Part shown: in pieces, positions 16,662 through 23,897 of the stretch
Layout: the number at the start of each line of letters is the position of its first letter
Position numbering within the stretch: the stretch's first letter is position 1
NCBI GenBank assembly: GCA_036387315.1
Contig: DASVTY010000109.1
Coordinates: forward strand, 1-42,192
Direction of reading: 5' to 3'
Source of the DNA: JALZCH01 sp036387315
GTDB lineage: Bacteria; Acidobacteriota; Blastocatellia; Pyrinomonadales; Pyrinomonadaceae
Length of the DNA: 42,192 nucleotides
Notes under the pieces: generated by a model
What the model saw: only the letters and a program-made list of their open reading frames with translations
What the model was told of the DNA's origin: nothing
The model's database searches: none
Program-made: the position numbers and the translations under genes

Positions 16662-17450
16662 TTATTTGATTTCCAAATGAGTTCGAGCTTCCCAGAATTC
16701 GGGGAAAAATCGTTTGTCGAGCGTTTTGCGTAAATAACCCGCGCCTTCCGAACCGCCCGTGCCTTGTTTCGCGCCGAGCATTCTTTCGACCATCAGAACG
16801 TGGTTGTTGCGCCAGATGGCAATCATTTTGTCGTGTTCCATCAGAGTTTCCTGCAATTCAAAAAGCTCGGCTTGTTGCTCATAAGCCGACAGAATTTCGA
16901 CAACCGCATTAACGCGCCCTTCGTGGGAAGAAACGTCGAAACCGTGTTCGGCGAGCTTTTCAAAAAACAAATCGTAAAGCGAAGGCTCGCCAAAACGTTT
17001 TTGCAGCCGCTCGAAGGCAAATTCCTCATGCCTAAAACTTTCCAAAACGCGCTCGCTTTTTGCGCCCGACGCAAACTCGATTTCGCGGAACTGCGACGAT
17101 TGAAAACCGCTCGCGGGGTTTAATTGATTGCGGAACAGCAGAAAATCGTGCGGCGTCATTGTTTCGAGAATGACAAGCTGGCTGGCGAGAATCGTTTCGA
17201 TTTCATTGACGCGGCGCAAAGAGCGAGTCGCCAGAAAAAGCCGGTTTTCCTTTATTTTGTCGAGCGCGCGGTCAATTTCGTGCAGAATTTGTTTGAACCA
17301 CAGCTCGTAAGTTTGGTGAATGACGATGAACAGCAATTCGTCGTGCTGCGCCGGACACGAAAGACAGTTCTGCAAATCGGTCAGTTCCCTGACTTTGAGA
17401 TATTTGTTGTATGAAAGGGGCGCGCCTTCGCCGCCGTAATTATCGCTCAT
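16662..17450 (-). CDS. kynA: Tryptophan 2,3-dioxygenase
   Basis: KynA is a cytoplasmic haem enzyme that opens the indole ring of L-tryptophan with O2 to give N-formylkynurenine, the first step of the kynurenine route. The 262-residue protein matches the family in length and motifs: LSYNKYLKVRELTDLQ, the substrate-pocket HDELLFIVIHQTYELWFKQ, SGFQSSQFREIE, and the haem-ligand region WRNNHVLMVERMLGAKQGTGGSEG with its proximal His near 225. The protein likely forms a tetramer. ATG 17450 was chosen because the family begins shortly before YGGEGAPLSY; a TTG at 17483 would add 11 residues. No kynurenine formamidase or kynureninase genes are adjacent, so the rest of the pathway must be elsewhere. Confidence 0.95.
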   Translation of the reverse strand: MSDNYGGEGAPLSYNKYLKVRELTDLQNCLSCPAQHDELLFIVIHQTYELWFKQILHEIDRALDKIKENRLFLATRSLRRVNEIETILASQLVILETMTPHDFLLFRNQLNPASGFQSSQFREIEFASGAKSERVLESFRHEEFAFERLQKRFGEPSLYDLFFEKLAEHGFDVSSHEGRVNAVVEILSAYEQQAELFELQETLMEHDKMIAIWRNNHVLMVERMLGAKQGTGGSEGAGYLRKTLDKRFFPEFWEARTHLEIK

Positions 17451-17561
17451 TTGGTTTCGCTTTGCGGCTGATTTTTCAAACAATCTTCCTGCTTGTTTTG
17501 TACGCTACTCGGCGTCGTTTAATCAAGTTGACCGAAAAAACGACTTTTTCGGCAATAACGC

Positions 17562-17590
17562 TTGACAGCCCGCCCGGTTTTGCATAGCAT
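17562..17590 (+). promoter_or_regulatory. Sigma70-type promoter upstream of the cold-shock gene
   Basis: A perfect TTGACA (17562-17567) is separated by 17 nt from TAGCAT (17585-17590, 4 of 6 consensus bases). It points to the cold-shock gene and would give a leader of about 315 nt. A second possible -10, TATAAT at 17671-17676, has no good -35. Confidence 0.6.
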
Positions 17591-17596
17591 CAAGCG

Positions 17597-17913
17597 TCGT
17601 TTGCACCCGAGTCAGCCAAAATCAGCTCTTTTCCTTTGAGTTGACGGCAAAAAAACGCGGAATGAAGTTTTATAATTTCCCAAAAATCTGTGCTGGATGA
17701 AATCGCTTTTTTAACCAAAAGCCGCCCTCTTCGTCCGCCGCAGGTTTTTCGACTCGCGCAGATGCACTTTTAGAAAAAACGCGCCCGCGACAGCGGCGAG
17801 AGCGTTTTGAAACTCAACAAATTTAATTTTCAGCTCAACGAAGGCGAAATCTTTGCCCCGCAAAAGCGCCTAAATTTAGCAGATTTTCACTACAATCAAC
17901 AGGAGTAATTAAA
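17597..17913 (+). promoter_or_regulatory. Long 5' leader of the cold-shock gene
   Basis: There is no gene between the kynA start (17450) and 17914. If the promoter at 17562-17590 is used, the cold-shock mRNA carries a leader of about 315 nt. Long, structured leaders are typical of cspA-type mRNAs, where they act as thermosensitive switches. The leader holds a motif GCGGCGAGAGCGTTTTGAAA (17793-17812) that recurs with small changes before prkA, and ends in a strong AGGAG 8 nt before ATG. Temperature control is an inference. Confidence 0.4.
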
Positions 17914-18132
17914 ATGGACGCAAGCAAAATGACAGGCAAGGTTAAATGGTTCAATAACTCAAAAGGCTACGGTTTTATCGAGTTTCCCGGCGAAATGGAT
18001 ATTTTTGTTCATTACAGCTCGATTAAGGAAGACGGTTATAAAACGTTGGCGCAAGACCAATTAGTCGAATTTGAAGTAACTCACGGACCGAAAGGACCGC
18101 AAGCCGAAAACGTCAGAAAAGTTCGGGTTTAA
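17914..18132 (+). CDS. Cold-shock domain protein (CspA family)
   Basis: This 72-residue single-domain OB-fold protein binds single-stranded RNA or DNA and melts RNA structure. GKVKWFNNSKGYGFIEF contains the RNP1 motif (KGYGFIEF), DIFVHYSSI is RNP2, and the C-terminus GPKGPQAENVRKV closes the barrel. Length and order fit the family exactly. ATG 17914 follows AGGAG with an 8-nt spacer, the best ribosome binding site in the window. It is a single gene with its own promoter, long leader and terminator, as is common for csp genes. Whether it is cold-induced or constitutive cannot be read from the sequence. Confidence 0.96.
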   Translation: MDASKMTGKVKWFNNSKGYGFIEFPGEMDIFVHYSSIKEDGYKTLAQDQLVEFEVTHGPKGPQAENVRKVRV

Positions 18133-18146
18133 AAGCAATTTCCGGC

Positions 18147-18208
18147 GAAAATAAAACGCCTTCAAAGTTTTTAGCCGAAAACTCCGAAGGCGTTTTATTT
18201 TCTTTTTT
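18147..18208. terminator. Bidirectional terminator after the cold-shock gene
   Basis: Perfect 17-nt arms at 18147-18163 and 18186-18202 surround a 22-nt loop, followed by a T-run on the plus strand and preceded by A-rich sequence. The site lies between the convergent csp gene and the MXAN_5187-like gene and can serve both. Confidence 0.88.
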
Positions 18209-18228
18209 TAAACAAAAAACCGACTGTG

Positions 18229-18879
18229 TTATTCGTCGTTTGCGGCGCGCGCTTTGAAAACCACGCGGTCGTTGTCAACACCGACTTCAAACTGGATTTG
18301 TTTGCACTCGTTGTTTTGTTTGAAACGGGCGATTTGAGTTGCGAGCTGTCGCTGAAAGCTGGAAAAAGATAAATCGTCAACCGATTTGTCGCATTTTTGT
18401 TTGGCTTGAACCAGCGCGTCGTAGATTTTTCGTGTCGTTTCCGTATCCCGCTCGACATCGCTGCACACAAAACGATTTAAATTCTCTTTTCTGTCTTCTT
18501 CCCGATTCTGCATCGAACGCATCGCCGCCGCAGCGCGGTTTCCCGCTCCGCCTTCTTCGCGCCCCTGCAACGTTCGCCGCCACAATTCTTTAAACGCCGT
18601 GTAGCGCGCCATAATTGAATTAAAAAGATAACGCTGTGCGAAAGTCAGCGAACGCTCGTCGCTCAAACGCTTAATCATCGTTTCGACGCGGTTTTTCGTA
18701 TCGTAAGGCGCGCGTTTAGTGCCGCCGTTGAAAAAAATGTCGAACTCGATTTTCAAACGCCGGATGTCTTCTTCCAAAAACGCGAGCTGCTGGTCAATGC
18801 TGACAACTTCGTCGCGCCCCAAATTTTTCTTCGCCAGATTTCCGGCTTGCCGGGCAAATTTATTATCGCGAATGGACAT
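18229..18879 (-). CDS. MXAN_5187 C-terminal-domain-like protein, function unknown
   Basis: This 216-residue soluble, highly charged protein is predicted almost entirely helical up to about 150. It has a coiled-coil-like start (VVSIDQQLAFLEEDIRRLKIEFDIFFNG), then RVETMIKRLSD, FAQRYLFNSIMARYTAFKELWRR and, after a low-complexity linker, a C-terminal part (about 140-216) ending in a beta pair (IQFEVGVDNDRVVFKARA). The RYxFNSxxARYxxFxxLW pattern resembles what is annotated as the MXAN_5187 C-terminal domain in myxobacteria and acidobacteria; this is recalled, not searched. No catalytic motif is visible. It is divergent from selA with a 150-nt gap and convergent with csp. ATG 18879 is the natural start. 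Function remains unknown. Confidence 0.8.
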   Translation of the reverse strand: MSIRDNKFARQAGNLAKKNLGRDEVVSIDQQLAFLEEDIRRLKIEFDIFFNGGTKRAPYDTKNRVETMIKRLSDERSLTFAQRYLFNSIMARYTAFKELWRRTLQGREEGGAGNRAAAAMRSMQNREEDRKENLNRFVCSDVERDTETTRKIYDALVQAKQKCDKSVDDLSFSSFQRQLATQIARFKQNNECKQIQFEVGVDNDRVVFKARAANDE

Positions 18880-19037
18880 TGTGATTTTTAACCTTTAATT
18901 GCTTAGATATGAAGGAAACAACGATTTCTCTCAAAACAATAAAATCGCTAAACGAGGCGAAATACCACAAAAATCGGAAAATTTTCCGGGAAAATTGAAA
19001 TTGCTTTTTCCCGGCTCGAAGAATTAGGATGTCGGCA

Positions 19038-20474
19038 ATGAGCGAGGAATCGAAAACAAATTCGCTGCTGCGCCGACTGCCTTCGGTTGACGCCCTTTTA
19101 AAAACCGAAACCGCGCGGACTTTTTCGCAAAGCGCCGGATTAAAACGCGCAACCGAAACGGTGCGTACCGCGATTGAAGATTTGCGCGCCGGGTTAGTTA
19201 GCAGCGAATCAAACATTGATGCGAGCCGCGAAAGCCTTTTAGAGCTTGCCGAAAAGCAGTTGGCGGAAAAGATTGAAAATCTGAATCGCCGGAAATTTCA
19301 GCGCGTTATCAACGCGACCGGCGTCGTCATTCACACAAATTTGGGACGCGCGCCGCTTGCCGACGCCGCAAAAAAAGCAATCTCGGAAACGGCTGCGGGT
19401 TACTGCACGCTCGAATACGATTTGGAAACGGGCGAGCGCGGGCGGCGCGGGCGACCGGCGGAAGAATTATTGCGCGAATTGACCGGAGCGGAAGCCGCTT
19501 TGATCGTTAATAATTGCGCGGCGGCTGCCTTTTTGGTTTTGTCCGAATTCGGCAAAGATGGCGAGACAATCGTTTCGCGCGGCGAGCTGGTCGAAATCGG
19601 CGGCGATTTTCGCATTCCCGATGTGATGGCGCAATCGGGAACAAAACTTATCGAAGTCGGCACGACGAATCGCACGAAAATACGGGATTTTGAACAAGCA
19701 GTTACCGAAAACACTAAACTGCTTGTTCGCATTCACCCTTCAAATTTTCGCATCGTCGGTTTTACGGCGATGCCGAGCTTGAGCGAATTGGCGAATTTGG
19801 CGCGCGCGAAAGATTTGATTTTGTATGAAGACGCGGGAAGCGGCGCGCTCGTTGATTTGAGCCGTTTCGGTTTGAACGATGAACCTGTAATTTCCGAATC
19901 AATCCGGGCTGGCGCCGATGTCGTCACATTTAGCGGCGATAAATTATTGGGCGGCGCGCAAGCCGGAATCATTGTCGGGCGCGAAAAACTCATCGAACGA
20001 ATGCGGAAAAATCCGCTTTATCGCGCCTTGCGAATTGATAAAATCGTTTACGCCGCCCTCGCCGCAACGCTCGAAATTTACCGAAACGAAAAACATTTCG
20101 CCGAAATTCCGGTTTTACGAATGCTCTCGCAAACGAAAGAAGATATAGAAAAACGAGCCGAGAGATTTATCGCTAAAGCGGAAGATTTCGTAATTCGTAA
20201 TGTTCAATTTGAAATTGTTGCAGGCGTTTCGGCAATCGGCGGAGGCAGTGCACCGCTTGCGCGGTTGGAAACGGTTTTGATTTCCATTCAACACGACCGG
20301 CTTTCAGCCGAGGAAGTGGAAAGCGCCTTGCGTAAAAATTCGCCGCCGATTATCGCTCGGATTGCCGAAGACAGAGTTTTGCTCGATTTGCGAACGGTTC
20401 TCGAATCGGAAGAAGAAGAAATCGCATCTGCACTCATCAAGATTTTGAGACAAACAGCATTAGCCGGGAAATGA
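19038..20474 (+). CDS. selA: L-seryl-tRNA(Sec) selenium transferase SelA
   Basis: SelA is a PLP enzyme, decameric in characterised bacteria, that converts Ser-tRNA(Sec) to Sec-tRNA(Sec) using selenophosphate. The protein (478 residues from ATG 19038) has the family's N-terminal helical domain (LLRRLPSVDALL), RVINATGVVIHTNLGRAPL, GYCTLEYDLETGERG, NNCAAAAFLVL, and the PLP lysine in TFSGDKLLGGAQAGII (about 302). The C-terminus VLLDLRTVLESEEEEI is also typical. ATG 19029 nine bases upstream is an alternative; I chose 19038 because AGGA lies 8 nt before it. No selB, selD or tRNA-Sec gene is in the window. Its presence implies that this organism decodes some UGA codons as selenocysteine. Confidence 0.94.
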   Translation: MSEESKTNSLLRRLPSVDALLKTETARTFSQSAGLKRATETVRTAIEDLRAGLVSSESNIDASRESLLELAEKQLAEKIENLNRRKFQRVINATGVVIHTNLGRAPLADAAKKAISETAAGYCTLEYDLETGERGRRGRPAEELLRELTGAEAALIVNNCAAAAFLVLSEFGKDGETIVSRGELVEIGGDFRIPDVMAQSGTKLIEVGTTNRTKIRDFEQAVTENTKLLVRIHPSNFRIVGFTAMPSLSELANLARAKDLILYEDAGSGALVDLSRFGLNDEPVISESIRAGADVVTFSGDKLLGGAQAGIIVGREKLIERMRKNPLYRALRIDKIVYAALAATLEIYRNEKHFAEIPVLRMLSQTKEDIEKRAERFIAKAEDFVIRNVQFEIVAGVSAIGGGSAPLARLETVLISIQHDRLSAEEVESALRKNSPPIIARIAEDRVLLDLRTVLESEEEEIASALIKILRQTALAGK

Positions 20475-20888
20475 AAAAGGCAAACTATCAACTGTCAACT
20501 CTGAACTGTAAACTATCATGCAAAGAAATAAAGATTGTCTGCAAAACAGTTTACAGTTCAGAGTTGACAGTTGACAGTGGCGGCAGAATCTCTCCTGTTT
20601 TGTAAAGGCGTTGGCAAAAATAATCTCCTTTCGTCGCCGCAAAAATTGTCTCTCGAATGTTGACAAACTCTGGTAAACTCTACTTGCCGTCGGGACGACT
20701 CGGGTTCACGGCGGCAGCATAATAAATTCGTTTGATTAAAAAAACAAAGCGAGCGGCGAAGGCTAACTTCCCTCAAGCAAATTGCATCAAACAAGGTTGC
20801 CGGAGAAGTTGGCTCGATAAAACGTCAAGTTCCCTAGTTTCTTCCGCCCTCGGCGGCGGGAGCGTTTGAAAGAGGTTTTAAAACAGTT
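20475..20888 (+). promoter_or_regulatory. Long gap between selA and prkA (repeat plus prkA leader)
   Basis: No gene is seen in this stretch. Its first third holds a heptad-word inverted repeat. A TTGACA at 20660-20665 could start a prkA promoter, but no good -10 follows at 16-18 nt. The segment 20685-20730 can fold (TGCCGT against ACGGCGGCA), and 20844-20856 forms a small CCGCC/GGCGG hairpin. The prkA leader also carries GCGGCGGGAGCGTTTGAAA at 20853-20871, similar to a csp leader motif. No known riboswitch class is recognised. Confidence 0.35.
20482..20580. repeat. Heptad-word inverted repeat downstream of selA
   Basis: The left arm at 20482-20516 is five consecutive 7-nt words (AAACTAT, CAACTGT, CAACTCT, GAACTGT, AAACTAT). 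The right arm at 20549-20576 is GTTTACA, GTTCAGA, GTTGACA, GTTGACA. A 25-bp core (20489-20513 with 20549-20573) is perfectly complementary. It begins 7 nt after the selA stop and might also end selA transcripts. Confidence 0.9.
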
Positions 20889-22829
20889 ATGCAGCAGCAA
20901 GACGGCAACAACAAAAATTTCAGCATCACCGAACGACTCAAGGCTTTGCGAGAAGAACGCGAATCGTTGCGCTGGCAAGGCACGTTTCAGGAATATTTCG
21001 AGCTTGTCACGCAAAATCCACGCCTGGCTCAGCTCTCACACGCCCGCGTCAACGAAATGATTCACTTTGCGGGAGTCGAAAAAATCAACGAAGGCTCGCG
21101 CGACGAACTCGCTAAATACAATTTTTTCGCCGAAGACCTTTACGGGATTGAAGAATCAATCGCCAAAATCGTCGAATATTTTAAATCGGCGGCGCAGCGT
21201 CTCGAAGTCCGCAAACGCATTCTGCTTTTGATGGGACCGGTCGGCGGCGGTAAATCAACGATTGTCACTTTGATTAAACGCGGTCTCGAAGAATGGACTA
21301 AATCGGAGCAGGGCGCGGTTTACGGCATCAAAGGCTGTCCGATGCACGAAGACCCGCTGCACTTGATCCCGCACGAGCTTCGCCCGGAAATCGAGCGACT
21401 TTACGGCATTTATATCGAAGGCGATTTATGTCCGCATTGTTCCTATGAATTGCTCCACAATACGGGCGGGCGTCACGAAGACGTGATGGTCGAGCGCATT
21501 GTCTTTAGCGAAAAAGACCGCACCGGAATCGGAACTTTCGCGCCTTCCGACCCGAAATCGCAGGATATTACAGAATTAACCGGCTCGATTGATCTTTCGA
21601 CAATTGGCGAAGTCGGCGTCGAATCAGACCCGCGCGCTTATCGTTTCGACGGCGAATTGAACATCGCCAATCGCGGCGTGATGGAATTTATCGAAATGCT
21701 CAAATGCGACGAGAAGTTCCTTTACTCGCTACTTACGCTTTCACAAGAGCAAAACATCAAAACCGGGCGTTTTGCGATGATCTACGCCGATGAAGTGATT
21801 CTCTCGCACACGAACGAAAACGAATATGCGGCGTTTGTCGGCAATCGCAAATCCGAAGCTCTGCAAGACCGCATTATCCTTGTCAGAGTTCCTTACAACC
21901 TGAAGGTTTCGCAGGAAGAACGCATCTACGACAAGCTGCTGCGTCAATCCGAAGCCTTGAGAAATATTCACATCGCGCCGAACGCTTTGAAAGTCGCGGC
22001 AATGTTTGCCGTAATGTCGCGTTTGGAAGAACCGAAACGCGCCAACGTGGACATCGTCAAAAAGATGAAGCTCTACGACGGCGAAGAAGTTGACGGTTAC
22101 AAATCGAAAGACGTGCGCGAGTTGAAAGATGAAACAGTCCGCGAGGGAATGGACGGAATCTCTCCGCGCTATATTATCAATCGTCTTTCGGGCGCTTTGG
22201 TCAAAGACGGCGTGACCTGCATCAATCCGATTGATGCCTTGCGCGCCATCAAAGACGGTTTTGAACAGCACACCGGAATTTCTTCCGAACAGCGCGAGCG
22301 TTATTTGAATTTAATCGCCTCGGCGCGCAAAGAATACGACGAACTTGCGAAAACCGAAGTGCAGCGCGCTTTCGTCTATTCGTTCGAGGAAATGGCGGTC
22401 ACGATTTGCAACAATTATCTCGATAACGTCGAGGCATACTGCAACAAAGACCGAATTAAAGACCCGATTACCGAAGAAGAGATGGAGCCGGATGAACAGC
22501 TTATGCGTTCAATCGAACAGCAAATCGGCATTTCGGAAAACGCGAAAAACACTTTCCGTCAGGAAATTTTGATTCGCATTTCTTCTTTCGCGCGCAAAGG
22601 CAAACCCTTTGAGTACAAATCGCACGACCGTTTGAAAGAAGCGATTGAGAAGAAAATCTTCGCCGATTTGAAAGATGTGGTGAAAATCACGACTTCGACC
22701 AAGACGCCCGACCCGGATCAGCTTCGCCGAATCAACGAAGTCGTTGACCGGCTGGTCAGCGAACACGGCTATTGTCCGGTTTGCGCCAACGAGCTTTTAA
22801 CTTACGTCGGCACTTTGTTGTCGCGGTAA
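20889..22829 (+). CDS. prkA: PrkA family serine protein kinase (AAA+ / kinase)
   Basis: This 646-residue cytoplasmic protein matches PrkA/YeaG in length and layout. An AAA+ domain (about 75-385) has Walker A GPVGGGKST near 117-125, GSIDLSTIGEVGVESDPRAYRFDGELNIANRGVMEF and ALQDRIILVRVPYNL. The C-terminal PrkA kinase-like domain (about 390-646) contains SPRYIINRLSGAL, TEVQRAFVYSFEEMA and the cysteine pairs of GYCPVCANELL; CPMHEDPLHL and CPHC in the AAA+ part are also conserved. In enterobacteria YeaG works with YeaH in stress and nitrogen starvation; in Bacillus PrkA affects sporulation, and a protease role has been argued. ATG 20889 has AGAGG about 13 nt upstream. Here yeaH is separated from it by a hydrolase gene. 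Confidence 0.94.
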   Translation: MQQQDGNNKNFSITERLKALREERESLRWQGTFQEYFELVTQNPRLAQLSHARVNEMIHFAGVEKINEGSRDELAKYNFFAEDLYGIEESIAKIVEYFKSAAQRLEVRKRILLLMGPVGGGKSTIVTLIKRGLEEWTKSEQGAVYGIKGCPMHEDPLHLIPHELRPEIERLYGIYIEGDLCPHCSYELLHNTGGRHEDVMVERIVFSEKDRTGIGTFAPSDPKSQDITELTGSIDLSTIGEVGVESDPRAYRFDGELNIANRGVMEFIEMLKCDEKFLYSLLTLSQEQNIKTGRFAMIYADEVILSHTNENEYAAFVGNRKSEALQDRIILVRVPYNLKVSQEERIYDKLLRQSEALRNIHIAPNALKVAAMFAVMSRLEEPKRANVDIVKKMKLYDGEEVDGYKSKDVRELKDETVREGMDGISPRYIINRLSGALVKDGVTCINPIDALRAIKDGFEQHTGISSEQRERYLNLIASARKEYDELAKTEVQRAFVYSFEEMAVTICNNYLDNVEAYCNKDRIKDPITEEEMEPDEQLMRSIEQQIGISENAKNTFRQEILIRISSFARKGKPFEYKSHDRLKEAIEKKIFADLKDVVKITTSTKTPDPDQLRRINEVVDRLVSEHGYCPVCANELLTYVGTLLSR

Positions 22830-22834
22830 AATTC

Positions 22835-22905
22835 AAGTGAGCAGTAAGCGGTGAGCAGTGAGCAGATTTTTTGACTGCTCACTGCTCACCGCTTACTGCT
22901 CACTT
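22835..22905. repeat. Heptad-word perfect inverted repeat between prkA and the hydrolase
   Basis: Two perfect 31-nt arms (22835-22865 and 22875-22905) surround a 9-nt T-rich loop. Each arm is four 7-nt words of the type GTGAGCA/GTAAGCG. The array begins 5 nt after the prkA stop and ends 8 nt before the ATG of the next gene, so it takes up the entire gap. The 8-nt remainder TTTGATTG holds no Shine-Dalgarno sequence. Confidence 0.92.
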
Positions 22906-22913
22906 TTGATTGT

Positions 22914-23894
22914 ATGAAAAAACGATATTTGATGGCTGGAATCGGCGGACTCGCGGGCGCGGCGGTGGCTTACAAATTAATCAGCCGCCCGCGTGAAACC
23001 GATTGGGAAACTTACGCCAAACAAATCCATCACCCGGAAAATTCTCGTTTCACGGAAATTGACGGGCTGCGAATTCATTATCAGGAATTCGGCGAAACTT
23101 CGGGCAAACCTTTGATTTTGATTCACGGTTACAGCGCTTCGACTTATACGTGGAGCTTTGCCGCGCCGCTTTTCGCGTCGAAAGGTTTTCGCGTTTTTGT
23201 CGTTGATTTAATCGGTTTCGGGCTTTCGGAAAAACCCGCGTGGAGCGATTACACGATTGATTCGCAAGCCAGAATGATCGTCCGGTTTATGAACCGCGTA
23301 GGCATTGGGCAAGCCGCGCTCGTCGGCAGCAGCTACGGCGGCGCGATTGCTTTGTCCATCGCTTTGGATAACCCGGAACGAGTCGGAAAACTCGTTTTGT
23401 CGGGCGCGGTTTGCAACGACGAAATCAGGAACTTGCCTTTAACCAGACTCGCTACAACGCCTTTTGTCGGCGAAATGATGACCCCGTTTTTGACCTCATC
23501 GAAAACCTACGTTCGGGCGCGGATGCGAAATTCATTCGGCAAGTCGAATCATCATTTGATTGACGACACGCGGCTAACTTCCGTAATGCAGCCGCTGCAA
23601 GCCGCCGATTCGCATCGCTCTTTGCTTTTGACTTTAAAAAACTGGCATGCCACCCGTTTAGAGCGCGACGCGAAAAACGTGACACAGCCGACTTTGCTTT
23701 TATGGGGCGAAGACGACCGCACGGTTCCGCTTCGCAACGGCAGATTTCTGCATCGCGAGATTCCGAATTCCAGATTGATTGTTTTCAAAAACTGCGGTCA
23801 CGTTCCGCACGAAGAATACACGAGCGAGTTTGTTCAACTCGTCACGGATTTTGCAGGTGCAAAAGATGAATCGCAAGACCTTTTGGAGTTATAA
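22914..23894 (+). CDS. Membrane-anchored alpha/beta fold hydrolase
   Basis: This 326-residue protein starts with a hydrophobic Gly/Ala segment (residues 4-22) that is probably a membrane anchor. The alpha/beta hydrolase fold follows: oxyanion HGYSAS at about 67-72, nucleophile elbow G-S-S-Y-G-G with Ser near 140, acid Asp in GEDDRTVP near 264 and catalytic His in CGHVPHEEY near 293. The catalytic triad is complete. Relatives include esterases, haloperoxidase-like and C-C hydrolases; the substrate is unknown. Its position between prkA and yeaH is unusual. The gap before it consists of a repeat array, while yeaH follows after only 3 nt, so the hydrolase and yeaH are cotranscribed. ATG 22914 is the natural start. 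Confidence 0.9.
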   Translation: MKKRYLMAGIGGLAGAAVAYKLISRPRETDWETYAKQIHHPENSRFTEIDGLRIHYQEFGETSGKPLILIHGYSASTYTWSFAAPLFASKGFRVFVVDLIGFGLSEKPAWSDYTIDSQARMIVRFMNRVGIGQAALVGSSYGGAIALSIALDNPERVGKLVLSGAVCNDEIRNLPLTRLATTPFVGEMMTPFLTSSKTYVRARMRNSFGKSNHHLIDDTRLTSVMQPLQAADSHRSLLLTLKNWHATRLERDAKNVTQPTLLLWGEDDRTVPLRNGRFLHREIPNSRLIVFKNCGHVPHEEYTSEFVQLVTDFAGAKDESQDLLEL

Positions 23895-23897
23895 ATT

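Noticed and set aside
20475..20888. Riboswitch in the prkA leader
   Set aside because: It can fold, but no conserved core of a known riboswitch class is recognisable.
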